This document shows, one piece after another, positions 43,773-51,510 of a DNA stretch of 64,000 nucleotides. The position numbers and the translations under genes were made by a program. The notes under the pieces are model-generated. The model saw only the letters and a program-made list of their open reading frames with translations. It made no database searches and was not told the DNA's origin. The stretch is from Mucilaginibacter pedocola. Its GTDB lineage: Bacteria; Bacteroidota; Bacteroidia; Sphingobacteriales; Sphingobacteriaceae. Position 1 is the stretch's first letter; each line of letters begins with the position of its first letter. The stretch is taken from the NCBI RefSeq assembly GCF_002013915.1, contig NZ_MBTF01000023.1, forward strand, positions 1 to 64,000. Direction: 5' to 3'.

Positions 43773-45008
43773 ATGACAAATCAGCAAAACCGCACCCTGG
43801 GTGCGTTCGAAAAGACCTTTTGGCTGCTCGACCAGATCGATTCTAAAGATTTCGCCCTTGCCGCAGAGATTGAAGGCCGGGAGACCGTTGAAGCGTGGCA
43901 GCAGGCATTGGTGAAACTACAGCAACGCCATCCGAACTTATTCGCGAAAGTTGTACTTGACCAATTTTCAAGGCCTGTACTCGAACATGTGAACGGGATA
44001 ACGATCCCTTTACGCGTATTGAACGTTGATGATAATTACAGATGGGAAGAAGAAGCCGAAAAAGAACTGGCCACCCGATTCAATACCGCTGAAGCACCAC
44101 TGTTAAGGGCTGTATTGATACAAAAGCCGGCCATAACAGTTTTAATACTGGCAAGCAGCCATATCGTTGCCGACGGTACTTCTCTTACTTATTTGTTCCG
44201 TGATCTGCTGAACGCTTTGGCCGGCAAAGAATTACAGGCCATGAAGCCTCAACTGTCGAACGATGAGAGCTTAGGCCTTCCGGAAGATATTATCATCACA
44301 GATGCATCCCATATTGCGTCACTCGCTAATGACTTCAAGGCGGTCACTCCGAAAGTATCTAGCATCAGGGTCGTTCCGGCTATTACACAGAGGCTTATTG
44401 AAAAGGCCCGCGAAGAAGGCACGACCGTTCACGGAGCGATATGTGCCGCGGTTCTCACGGCAGTGAGAACGAAGCGTAAGGAATGGTCTGACAAAAAGAT
44501 CGAGCTTATTTCACCGATATGTGCCCGTGGCCCATTAAAACTGGATGATAACTATGGCCTGAATATTACGACCCACCCGGTATTCTTCGAGGGGGAGCAA
44601 GCATATGATTTTTGGGAGATCGCCCGCCTGGCCAAGGCAGGCCTTGCCGGTACGGATACCGAAGAGCATGTAAAAAATTACATCAACTTCTTCCGCGACC
44701 TGACCTTTAACAGTCCTGATCTTCAGCAAATGATCGACATCCTGAAAAATGCGTTCAATCACGAGATCATGGTGACCAACCTGGGTAAGTTGAAATATGG
44801 TACCGACTTTGGTAAACTTAAACTAAATGCGGTGTACGGGCCGATCGTGCGTTCTGGAAAAGGCATGGAACAGACCGTTGGCGCGCTCAGCAGCAATGGC
44901 GCTCTTTGCCTGACCAATACCAGTGACAATCCAATCGAGGGCTTGTTGGAAGCTATAGTGGAGACCCTGGCCGAGGCCTGTAAAGCGGATCAGTATATCG
45001 CTGTATAA
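43773..45008 (+). CDS. Stand-alone condensation-domain-like acyltransferase
   Basis: A 411-residue protein with the chloramphenicol-acetyltransferase-like fold of condensation domains or the PapA/alcohol acyltransferase group. The active-site H-x3-D-G is visible as SSHIVADGTSLTYLF (H near residue 132), and ICAAVLTAV lies in the second half. No adenylation or carrier domain is nearby, so it is not part of a peptide synthetase. It more likely transfers an acyl group to an alcohol or amine. The start at 43773 gives the typical RTLGAFEKTFWLLDQ beginning. Confidence 0.75.
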   Translation: MTNQQNRTLGAFEKTFWLLDQIDSKDFALAAEIEGRETVEAWQQALVKLQQRHPNLFAKVVLDQFSRPVLEHVNGITIPLRVLNVDDNYRWEEEAEKELATRFNTAEAPLLRAVLIQKPAITVLILASSHIVADGTSLTYLFRDLLNALAGKELQAMKPQLSNDESLGLPEDIIITDASHIASLANDFKAVTPKVSSIRVVPAITQRLIEKAREEGTTVHGAICAAVLTAVRTKRKEWSDKKIELISPICARGPLKLDDNYGLNITTHPVFFEGEQAYDFWEIARLAKAGLAGTDTEEHVKNYINFFRDLTFNSPDLQQMIDILKNAFNHEIMVTNLGKLKYGTDFGKLKLNAVYGPIVRSGKGMEQTVGALSSNGALCLTNTSDNPIEGLLEAIVETLAEACKADQYIAV

Positions 45009-45060
45009 AATGTAGTAGGCCGCTGACCCTGATGGGATATTAATGTTGTTTCGTTTTGTT

Positions 45061-45095
45061 AAAGCCTGCGATGCCATTCGCAGGCTTTCTTTTTT
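45061..45095 (+). terminator. Intrinsic terminator
   Basis: AAAGCCTGCGA / TCGCAGGCTTT (45061-45071, 45078-45088), perfect 11-bp stem, then a T-run. It ends the acyltransferase transcript and may also act toward the convergent Tag gene. Confidence 0.85.
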
Positions 45096-45111
45096 GCAAA
45101 GAAGATGCCTC

Positions 45112-45663
45112 TTAATCCTTTGCCCACATCGGGTGGTGTTCCATGACTTTATTAAACACTGGGCAATTATCTATATGCGCGCCCGGCAAAAAACCTATAC
45201 TCATCAGGAATTCGTTCACGATCTCGCCGCCCGTAAAACGAAAGGCCTTTTTAAATAGTTTGATCCATTCTTCTTTGGACTTAGGATGATGATGTTCGAG
45301 CCATTTTAAAAATGAGCCATATTCAGCCTGAATACCCATGATGGCCTTGGCATTTTCGATAGCAGCATTTACCTTCAGGCGGTTGCGGATGATCCCGGGG
45401 GCAGCCAAAAGACGCGCGCGGTCCGCATCGTCATAGGCTGCCACTCGCCTGACATCAAAATTATGATAAGCGTTCCTGAAGGAAACCTCTTTTTTTAAGA
45501 TCGTTTCCCAACTCAGCCCGGCCTGGTTGATCTCCATGATTAAGCGGCCAAAAAGCTCGTTGTCATTAGTTATGGGATAACCGTAATGGCCATCATGATA
45601 TTTTTTATGGAGGTCCTTTCTGTCCCCTGCCTCCATGTTCGTGATCGCTGTGCAATAACTCAT
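45112..45663 (-). CDS. tag: DNA-3-methyladenine glycosylase I
   Basis: A 183-residue base-excision repair enzyme that removes 3-methyladenine. Tag features: the N-terminal Cys (MSYC) of the zinc site, KYHDGHYGYPITNDNELF, LSWETILKKEVSFRNAYHNFDV, AAPGIIRNRLKVNA, and C-terminal H-x3-C in AHIDNC. The length is as usual (about 185). The start at 45663 (ATG) is chosen over the TTG 6 bp earlier. It lies directly downstream of the HxlR gene and 14 bp from it, so co-transcription is likely. Confidence 0.9.
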   Translation of the reverse strand: MSYCTAITNMEAGDRKDLHKKYHDGHYGYPITNDNELFGRLIMEINQAGLSWETILKKEVSFRNAYHNFDVRRVAAYDDADRARLLAAPGIIRNRLKVNAAIENAKAIMGIQAEYGSFLKWLEHHHPKSKEEWIKLFKKAFRFTGGEIVNEFLMSIGFLPGAHIDNCPVFNKVMEHHPMWAKD

Positions 45664-45677
45664 GTTCAATTATTTGT

Positions 45678-46058
45678 TTATATAGATGATGTGCTTGATG
45701 AACCGATATGGTCCCGTAAAATGGCCTCGGTCAACTGTTCCTGGTGCTCTTCTGCCCATTTTCCGGCAATTGATAACACCGGGATCAGCGTTCTTCCGAA
45801 ATCTGTTAGCGTGTACTCCACTTTCGGGGGCATGACCGGGTAGATCGTCCTGGCCACTAATTCATGCTCTTCCAACTCCTTAAGTTGAATATGGATCACC
45901 CTGCTGCTTGCATCCGGCATTTTCCGTTGAAGTTCGCTTGAGCGTATGTTCCCTTGATGGATGAACCACAATATACGGAACTTCCATTTTCCGTACAGGA
46001 CTTCGCAGGCCAGGTCAAGCCCGCAGTTGAGGGATGGAGTAGTCTTTTTTACATACAT
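45678..46058 (-). CDS. HxlR family transcriptional regulator
   Basis: A 126-residue winged-helix regulator with NCGLDLACEVLYGKWKFRILWF, MPDASSRVIHIQLKELEEHELV and PKVEYTLTDFGRTLIPVL, and the conserved N-terminal Cys (C12). It is the intact paralogue of the broken gene at 32257-32673. The start at 46058 (MYVKKTT) sits 5 bp below the -7 box, so the upstream 12-residue extension is rejected. It shares an operon with tag, which suggests that it reacts to alkylation or electrophile stress (inference). Confidence 0.9.
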   Translation of the reverse strand: MYVKKTTPSLNCGLDLACEVLYGKWKFRILWFIHQGNIRSSELQRKMPDASSRVIHIQLKELEEHELVARTIYPVMPPKVEYTLTDFGRTLIPVLSIAGKWAEEHQEQLTEAILRDHIGSSSTSSI

Positions 46059-46063
46059 AAATA

Positions 46064-46111
46064 CAAATGTACAACTGCCTATATATCTGTGCAATATGGA
46101 TAAATTTATCC
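46064..46111 (-). promoter_or_regulatory. HxlR promoter and operator
   Basis: Minus strand: palindrome GGATAAATTTATCC at 46111-46098, TTG at 46094-46092, a 20-bp spacer and TACATTTG at 46071-46064. The ATG is 5 bp further. The operator is placed just upstream of the -33 box, as in the paralogue. Confidence 0.72.
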
Positions 46112-46156
46112 CTGTGGTGTCCGTGCGTTCATAGTTTTATAGTAACCGTCTAACAC

Positions 46157-46300
46157 TATCCATTGCACTGCTTCTACAAAATTAGCACCGCAGCAAGAAC
46201 GTCAAGGCTATACAAGCGGGCCTGCGCTTAACAGCGGAGTCCCGGCCTTGACATTCTTGCTGCTTGCTGCTTTTCGGTTGTTTACGCATTGCAATGGATA
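46157..46300. repeat. Nested inverted-repeat element of about 144 bp
   Basis: Outer arms TATCCATTGCA / TGCAATGGATA (46157-46167, 46290-46300) are perfect. Inner arms GCAGCAAGAACGTCAAGGC / GCCTTGACATTCTTGCTGC (46190-46208, 46245-46263) pair with one mismatch over 19 bp. The element lies upstream of the RRM gene. It is not a normal terminator (no T-run) and could be a MITE-like repeat or a structured leader. Confidence 0.6.
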
Positions 46301-46327
46301 ACTGTGTGCAATAAGTAAAACCTGTCT

Positions 46328-46335
46328 TATATTTG
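46328..46335 (+). promoter_or_regulatory. Possible -7 box of the RRM gene
   Basis: TATATTTG, a perfect TAnnTTTG box, 6 bp before the ATG at 46342, so the mRNA would be leaderless. No clear -33 box. Confidence 0.45.
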
Positions 46336-46341
46336 TGTGGT

Positions 46342-46734
46342 ATGGTAAAACTGTTCATAGTCGGCATCCCGAGGGATATGGATGAAGTCGAACTGGTAGA
46401 GTTATTCAGTGCACACGGCACGGTCGACACCGTCACGGTCGTTACGAACCGGGTTACGGGCGAAAGTAAAGGCTATGGCTTTATTACAATGGCTGATCCG
46501 GCGGGGGCAGAACGGGCGATAGCTGCCCTCGACCAGGCCGAGATCGACGGACGTACGGTCAGCGTGCGGTTCGCAGAAGAGCGACACAAAAGCGGAAGAG
46601 TGCCGGATCCTTCGCGACTTGCAGGGCATCGCTCTACTGGTCAGGGCAAGCCGGAAAATGCCCCCCCGCCAAAAAAGGCCTCGTATCACGAAGCCTTGAC
46701 GGTGATATTTGTTACCCGATGTCGCGTGGCATAA
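46342..46734 (+). CDS. RRM-type RNA-binding protein
   Basis: About 130 residues. The RNA recognition motif is at about residues 1-80, with RNP2 KLFIVGI and RNP1 KGYGFITM, followed by a basic low-complexity tail with GQGKPENAPPPKKAS. Bacterial RRM proteins of this size are putative RNA chaperones, often cold-induced. The start at 46342 (MVKLFIVG) places RNP2 at the correct position; a TTG 9 bp upstream is rejected. The gene is between the inverted-repeat element and the ORF6N gene. Confidence 0.88.
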   Translation: MVKLFIVGIPRDMDEVELVELFSAHGTVDTVTVVTNRVTGESKGYGFITMADPAGAERAIAALDQAEIDGRTVSVRFAEERHKSGRVPDPSRLAGHRSTGQGKPENAPPPKKASYHEALTVIFVTRCRVA

Positions 46735-46736
46735 GC

Positions 46737-47270
46737 CTATTCCTCAGGTTTCGGGAATTTAAATCCAACAGGTTCCCTTGGTTCCCTTTTTTCTGCCAAC
46801 AGATGTTTCAGCAGGCCGAATAGTTTTTGTATTTGGCCATCGTGGTCTGCCATAATGTTCTCCAGGCGTTCAAGTTTGAGTAATAGTTCCTTATTGCTTA
46901 ATATCAATTCTCGTATTTTAATGAACACCTCGATGATCTTGATGCTCATTGAAATGGCCTGTTCGCTTTTGATCACGTTCGCCAGCATCAGGATGCCGTG
47001 TTCACTGAAGGCATAGGGGGCACTGCCGCCAAGGTGCTGCCTGGAAGGTATCGCATTTTGCGATACCATGAATTCTATTTCTTCTTCTGTTAATTGAAAC
47101 ATAAAATGCCCGGGGAATCTCGTGGCATTCCTTTTAACTTGTTCGCGTAACCTGATGGGTTTTACACCGTAAATATCAGCAAGGTCTTTATCCAGCATAA
47201 CTTTGATGTTCCGGATAATATATATTTTGTCGAAGATATTTTCTTCGTTTAGCAGTGATGGGTGTGTCAT
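46737..47270 (-). CDS. ORF6N domain protein
   Basis: A 177-residue protein with the ORF6N domain in residues about 12-100: IYIIRNIKVMLDKDLADIYGV, KRNATRFPGHFMFQLT, SAPYAFSEHGILMLANVI. A coiled-coil helix follows at about 120-155. ORF6N proteins are common in phages and mobile elements of Bacteroidota and are DNA-binding; the function is undefined. It overlaps the integrase stop by 4 bp, so they are coupled, and it is convergent with the RRM gene. Confidence 0.9.
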   Translation of the reverse strand: MTHPSLLNEENIFDKIYIIRNIKVMLDKDLADIYGVKPIRLREQVKRNATRFPGHFMFQLTEEEIEFMVSQNAIPSRQHLGGSAPYAFSEHGILMLANVIKSEQAISMSIKIIEVFIKIRELILSNKELLLKLERLENIMADHDGQIQKLFGLLKHLLAEKREPREPVGFKFPKPEE

Positions 47271-48514
47271 ATCGATGGTGCTTGTGTTTTGCTTTTTTTA
47301 CTTGTGGAAAGCTTTTTTCTCAGCGCTTTCATGTCCTGGCTGACCTTCACGTCCAGTATCTTGGCGTAATGCTGGGTGGTCTTTAGAATAGTATGGCCAA
47401 GCATTTTGCTTACTGTTTCGATAGGCACGCCATTAGATAGGGTGACCGTAGTTGCAAACGTATGCCTTGCGAGGTGGAAGGTGAAGTGCTTGGTGATACC
47501 GCATAGGTCTGCGATCTCTTTCAGGTATGCATTCATCTTTTGATTGCTTAAAACAGGTAGCACCACGTCCTTAATTTCACATTGAGGATGGCCGTTATAG
47601 CGTTTGATGATCTTTGCCGCCTGGGGCAATAATGGAATACGGGAACTGGTATCGGTTTTAAGCCGGGTCGTAAATATCCATTGCTCATTATCTATGCCTT
47701 TTCCGATTTCGCTTCTTTTTAGTTTTTGGACATCGGCGTAGAACAGGTCGGTGTAGCAACAAAACACAAAAATATCCCGAACCTGTTCCAATCGTTCGAT
47801 CCCGAATTCCTTATCGGTGATGCGCTGCAATTCATCCGCCGTTAGAAATGTCCGCTCTTTTGCTTTCGCCGTAGATTTGAAATTAACGAAAGGGTTAACT
47901 GTCAGCCAGTTGTTCGCCAGGCAATGGTTGGCCATTTTTTTCAGGTGCTTGATGTATTTTTCTGCAGAAACGCCGCTGCATTTGCAAGTTGACTTTAAGT
48001 AATACTCAAAATCTACAATAAAAGCATGGTTTAAGCTTCTAACGTCAATATCTGTCTTGCCATAATTAGCTTTTAGAAAGCCGGATAAATGTTTTACAGA
48101 AGTATTGTATCCTTTCAAGGTATTGGCTTCAAAGCCATTCCCGATCAAAGATTTCATTCTTCTGTTATGCTCATCGAAGATCTGCATTAAATACCTTGTC
48201 TTTTCGGCGTTGCCGGATAACTGGTTTTTGAGGTTCTCAGCCGTTACCTCCATCCCGCTGTCGAGTAAGATCTGGTGAGCATGCCTGGCTTTTGTCTGCA
48301 AAGTATCCAAATAGGTGTTCAGCATTTTTGCTTCTTCCTTATTTCCCCGGCACCTGCCGGCATCTGAATTCCATGTGTTTATTTCGCAGCTTCTTCCGGA
48401 TGAAAGCTCTGATCTTTTGCCGTTTACAGTGATGCGGATGTAGATAGGAATAGGGCCCTTGTTCCATACTTTTGGCTTCTTTAAATAAAAAAGCAGATTG
48501 AAATTTGTGTTCAT
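47267..48514 (-). CDS. Tyrosine-type site-specific integrase
   Basis: A 415-residue integrase with the N-terminal arm-binding domain typical of Bacteroidota, a SAM-like core-binding domain (about 100-200) and a catalytic domain with the H-x2-R box HLARHTFATT, LGHTILKTTQHYAKI and catalytic Tyr in HYAKI. The first catalytic Arg region reads CCYTDLFYADV, without the usual Arg, as in IntDOT-like enzymes. The start at 48514 (MNTNFNL) is chosen. It lies next to tRNA-Glu, so this is the integrase end of an element whose other end is outside the window. Confidence 0.9.
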   Translation of the reverse strand: MNTNFNLLFYLKKPKVWNKGPIPIYIRITVNGKRSELSSGRSCEINTWNSDAGRCRGNKEEAKMLNTYLDTLQTKARHAHQILLDSGMEVTAENLKNQLSGNAEKTRYLMQIFDEHNRRMKSLIGNGFEANTLKGYNTSVKHLSGFLKANYGKTDIDVRSLNHAFIVDFEYYLKSTCKCSGVSAEKYIKHLKKMANHCLANNWLTVNPFVNFKSTAKAKERTFLTADELQRITDKEFGIERLEQVRDIFVFCCYTDLFYADVQKLKRSEIGKGIDNEQWIFTTRLKTDTSSRIPLLPQAAKIIKRYNGHPQCEIKDVVLPVLSNQKMNAYLKEIADLCGITKHFTFHLARHTFATTVTLSNGVPIETVSKMLGHTILKTTQHYAKILDVKVSQDMKALRKKLSTSKKSKTQAPSI

Positions 48515-48762
48515 AACAAGCAATTAGTGGTTAACAAAATTAAACTTGCAATTGCGGCTGAACAAGATGTTTAATTACTGAACATGTTGTATGTCAGTTA
48601 ATTAAACGAAATTTGGTGAGTGTTTTCTATGCCTTAAATTACTCTCCTCACTCCTCACTTTTTTGGTGGGTTTTGGTGAATAAAATGGCACCTTGACTAA
48701 AACAAAAAAGGCTGTAAATCAACGATTTGCAGCCTTTTAGTGTCTTTTGACATTGTTTTTAG
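48515..48762. other. Non-coding end of the integrated element next to tRNA-Glu
   Basis: About 250 bp between the integrase and tRNA-Glu, rich in direct repeats of TTTTGGTG/TTGGTGAG (from about 48613 to 48680). These could be arm-type integrase sites. The attachment core is expected in the 3' part of the tRNA. No second copy of the tRNA 3' end was noticed elsewhere in the window. Confidence 0.45.
48706..48738 (-). terminator. Terminator behind tRNA-Glu
   Basis: AAAAGGCTGTAAATC / GATTTGCAGCCTTTT (48706-48720, 48724-48738) pair with one mismatch. On the minus strand it is followed by a T-run, 24 bp after the tRNA 3' end. Confidence 0.75.
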
Positions 48763-48834
48763 TAGCCCGTAGGGGAATCGAACCCCTGTTTGAAGAATGA
48801 AAATCTCCTGTCCTAACCCCTAGACGAACGGGCC
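48763..48834 (-). tRNA. tRNA-Glu (anticodon TTC)
   Basis: A 72-base cloverleaf on the minus strand. Acceptor stem GGCCCGT with ACGGGCT (one G-U pair at the end), D-arm region with CTAGGGGTTAGGACA, anticodon stem GGAGA / TCTTC around loop TTTTCAT with TTC at positions 34-36, and T-arm AGGGG-TTCGATT-CCCCT. CCA is not encoded. The integrase gene lies on the 3' side, the usual orientation of an attachment-site tRNA. Confidence 0.95.
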
Positions 48835-49149
48835 GTCTTTTGTAACTTGGGAATTTTGTTTTTTTTAAACTTTATTTCCTTTGTTTTGGGATTGCAAAGA
48901 TAGAGTTTGTTTTAGAAAATAAAAATAAAATTTTAAAAAAGTTTCTGTAAGGTTTTTAAGTACTTGACGACTACCGTTTTGAATGAAAATGATAATGCAT
49001 CCGCCAAACAAAAAAAGCTGTGGGTACTTTATTATTGCGGTGCCATTGCGGTATCTTTATGCACATTCAACCTGCCAACATGAAAGCCATCCGTACAGCC
49101 CGGGCACTTGCCCCGTGCAGCAAGGCCTTTGTTGCTCAACACAACTGAT
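48835..49149. other. Intergenic region between tRNA-Glu and the disulfide reductase
   Basis: About 315 bp without a gene. It contains the tRNA promoter and A/T-rich tracts. Before the reductase ATG, TATCTTTA (near 49050) is a near -7 box. No other structure seen. Confidence 0.45.
48895..48902 (-). promoter_or_regulatory. -7 box of the tRNA-Glu promoter
   Basis: TATCTTTG on the minus strand, a perfect TAnnTTTG, about 60 bp before the tRNA. The upstream side is strongly A/T-rich; no clear -33 box. Confidence 0.6.
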
Positions 49150-50535
49150 ATGAAACATTACGATGCAATTGTTATTGGCTCGGGCCAGGCGGGTTCGCCG
49201 CTTTGCAAAAAACTGGCCGCCGCCGGGCTTAAAACCCTGCTGGTAGAGAAACGTTACATTGGCGGCACCTGCGTAAACGATGGCTGCACACCTACCAAAA
49301 CCATGGTGGCCAGTGCGCGGTTAGCCTATTTGGCCGGCAAATGCAACGATATGGGCATCACCATAAAAGGCTACACGGTGGATTTGAAGCAGGTGAAGAA
49401 ACGTGCCAACGGCATCGTACTCAAATCGCGCAACGGGAGCCAGGCGGCCATGGAGAAAACCCCGAACCTCGACCTTATTTTCGGCGAAGCAACTTTTATC
49501 GATAAGAAAACCATTTCGGTAAACCCCAAAACAGGCAAGGCAAGGCAGTTTACGGCGGATAAGATATTTATTAACGCAGGCTGCAAAACCGTTATCCCCA
49601 AAGATATTGAAGGGCTGGATGAAGTAGATTACCTCACCTCAACCTCCATGCTGGAACTGGAGAAGCTGCCCGAGCACTTGCTGGTTATCGGCGGTAATTA
49701 TATCGGTTTGGAGTTTGGGCAAATGTTCAGGCGCTTTGGCAGTAAGGTAACTATTGTAGAGCGTTCGGGGCGGATTTTGTCTCACGAGGATGAGGATGTG
49801 TCGGAGGAGATAGCTAAACTCTTGGAAGAGGAGCAGATAAAAATATTGGCAGATAGTAAAGTCATCAAGCTTAAAAACAAAGGCAAAAACCAAATTACCG
49901 CAACCATAAAAACTGCCGATGGCGAGAAGAAGATAAAGTGCAGCCATGTGTTGGTGGCCATAGGCCGCGAGCCGCAAACCGCCCGCTTAGCACTTGATAA
50001 AACGGGTGTGGAATTGGATGATAAAGGTTACATTAAGGTAAACGATAGGCTGGAAACCAACGTACCCGGCATTTATGCCCTGGGCGATATTAAAGGCGGC
50101 CCGGCTTTTACGCATATCTCGTACCACGACTATACTATTGTTTACCGCAACCTCATCGAAAAGCAAAACCTCAGCATAAAAGACCGTGTAGTACCCTATT
50201 GTATGTTTACCGACCCCGAACTGGGCCGCGTGGGTATTACCGAGGCAGAAGCCAAGGCGCAGGGCTTGAACTATAAAGTGGCTAAGCTGCCAATGGCCCA
50301 CGTAGCGCGGGCATTGGAAACCGGCGATACGCGCGGATTTATGAAGGCCGTGGTAGATGCCGATACCAAAAAGATACTGGGCGTGGCGGTGATAGGCGTA
50401 GAGGGCGGAGAAATTATGTCGGTACTGCAAATGGCCATGGAGGGCGGCATTACTTATGATAAAATACGCTACGGCGTGTTTGCGCACCCCACGTATTCCG
50501 AATCGTTAAACAACCTTTTTATGAAATTGGACTAA
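49150..50535 (+). CDS. Pyridine nucleotide-disulfide oxidoreductase (mercuric-reductase-like family)
   Basis: A 461-residue FAD/NAD(P) enzyme. FAD-binding GSGQAGSP at 10-17, redox-active disulfide C41-VNDG-C46 (GGTCVNDGCTPTK), NAD(P) site VIGGNYIGLEFGQM, and C-terminal FAHPTYSES with the His-Glu pair. It lacks the N-terminal metal-binding domain and the C-terminal Cys pair of true MerA, so mercury reduction is not supported. It is 9 bp before the transporter ATPase gene and opens the ergothioneine-type cluster. The start at 49150 is taken because the FAD motif should begin near residue 10. Confidence 0.9.
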   Translation: MKHYDAIVIGSGQAGSPLCKKLAAAGLKTLLVEKRYIGGTCVNDGCTPTKTMVASARLAYLAGKCNDMGITIKGYTVDLKQVKKRANGIVLKSRNGSQAAMEKTPNLDLIFGEATFIDKKTISVNPKTGKARQFTADKIFINAGCKTVIPKDIEGLDEVDYLTSTSMLELEKLPEHLLVIGGNYIGLEFGQMFRRFGSKVTIVERSGRILSHEDEDVSEEIAKLLEEEQIKILADSKVIKLKNKGKNQITATIKTADGEKKIKCSHVLVAIGREPQTARLALDKTGVELDDKGYIKVNDRLETNVPGIYALGDIKGGPAFTHISYHDYTIVYRNLIEKQNLSIKDRVVPYCMFTDPELGRVGITEAEAKAQGLNYKVAKLPMAHVARALETGDTRGFMKAVVDADTKKILGVAVIGVEGGEIMSVLQMAMEGGITYDKIRYGVFAHPTYSESLNNLFMKLD

Positions 50536-50544
50536 GCGCCCGGT

Positions 50545-51510
50545 ATGATAAAAGTTGAAGCCCTCGTAAAAACATTCGGTGCAACAAAAGCGGTAGACGG
50601 TATTTCGTTCGAAGTGGCGGAAGGCGAAACCCTGGCCTTACTGGGCACCAGTGGTTGTGGCAAAACCACCACGCTTAAGATGCTGAACCGCCTGATAGAG
50701 CCCGATAGCGGCAGCATTGCCATTAACGGTAAAAACGTTATGGACGAAAAGCCCGAAACCCTGCGGCGCGGTATTGGCTATGTGCTGCAAAACAACGGGC
50801 TGTTTCCGCATTATACCGTTGCCGAGAATATTGCCATTGTGCCGCAATTGCTGGGTTGGGATAAAACCAAAACCGATAAGCGTATTAACGAGCTACTGGG
50901 TAAGCTCCATCTGGATAAAAAATACCTCAGCGCATACCCCAATGAGTTAAGCGGTGGCCAGCAGCAACGCATAGGCCTGGCCCGCGCCTTAGTTGCCGAC
51001 CCACCCCTGTTACTGATGGACGAACCCTTTGGCGCGCTGGATAACGTTACCCGCGCAAAAATTCATGGCGAGTTTAAAGCCTTGGACGAGCTGAAGCGCA
51101 AAACCATCATATTGGTAACGCACGATGTGCAGGAAGCCTTTGAACTGGCGGATAGGATAGCGCTAATGGATAAAGGCAAAATTGTGCAGATAGGTACGCC
51201 AGCCGAATTGCTGTTTCACCCTAAAAATAAATTAGTGCGGGATTTTTTGAACGAGCAACGCTTGCAGTTAGAGTTTAGGGCAATCAAGGTGACTGACTTA
51301 TGGAAATACTTGCCGGATGGGGGACGTAAAACCAATACTTCATCGCTATCGGCGGAGGCAGACTTTTGGGCGGTGCTGGAGCAATTTAAATTCGAAAAAG
51401 GGGAGCATATCAGTATTCAGCATCCATCGGAAGAAAAAGTCAAAACCATCACATTCGAGCAATTAATGGCAGCTTATTCACACTATAAACAACTACAAGC
51501 GCATGAATGA
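50545..51510 (+). CDS. ABC transporter ATPase, OpuCA/ProV-type (EgtV-like)
   Basis: A 321-residue ATPase with Walker A GTSGCGKTT (about residues 34-42), signature LSGGQQQRIGLARAL, Walker B LLLMDEPFGALD and the H-loop VTHDVQEA. It belongs to the quaternary-amine (OpuC) group but has no CBS domains at the C terminus. It overlaps the permease-fusion gene by 8 bp. With EgtB and EgtD genes directly behind, the best substrate guess is ergothioneine (as in EgtUV), with glycine betaine or another quaternary amine as alternative. Confidence 0.88.
   Translation: MIKVEALVKTFGATKAVDGISFEVAEGETLALLGTSGCGKTTTLKMLNRLIEPDSGSIAINGKNVMDEKPETLRRGIGYVLQNNGLFPHYTVAENIAIVPQLLGWDKTKTDKRINELLGKLHLDKKYLSAYPNELSGGQQQRIGLARALVADPPLLLMDEPFGALDNVTRAKIHGEFKALDELKRKTIILVTHDVQEAFELADRIALMDKGKIVQIGTPAELLFHPKNKLVRDFLNEQRLQLEFRAIKVTDLWKYLPDGGRKTNTSSLSAEADFWAVLEQFKFEKGEHISIQHPSEEKVKTITFEQLMAAYSHYKQLQAHE

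Noticed and set aside
1..48762. Left attachment site (copy of the tRNA-Glu 3' end) in the window
   Set aside because: No stretch matching the 3' part of the tRNA was noticed to the left of the integrase; the other end is presumably outside the window.
49150..50535. Mercuric reductase (MerA)
   Set aside because: No N-terminal metal-binding domain, no C-terminal Cys pair and no other mer genes; only the common disulfide reductase core is seen.
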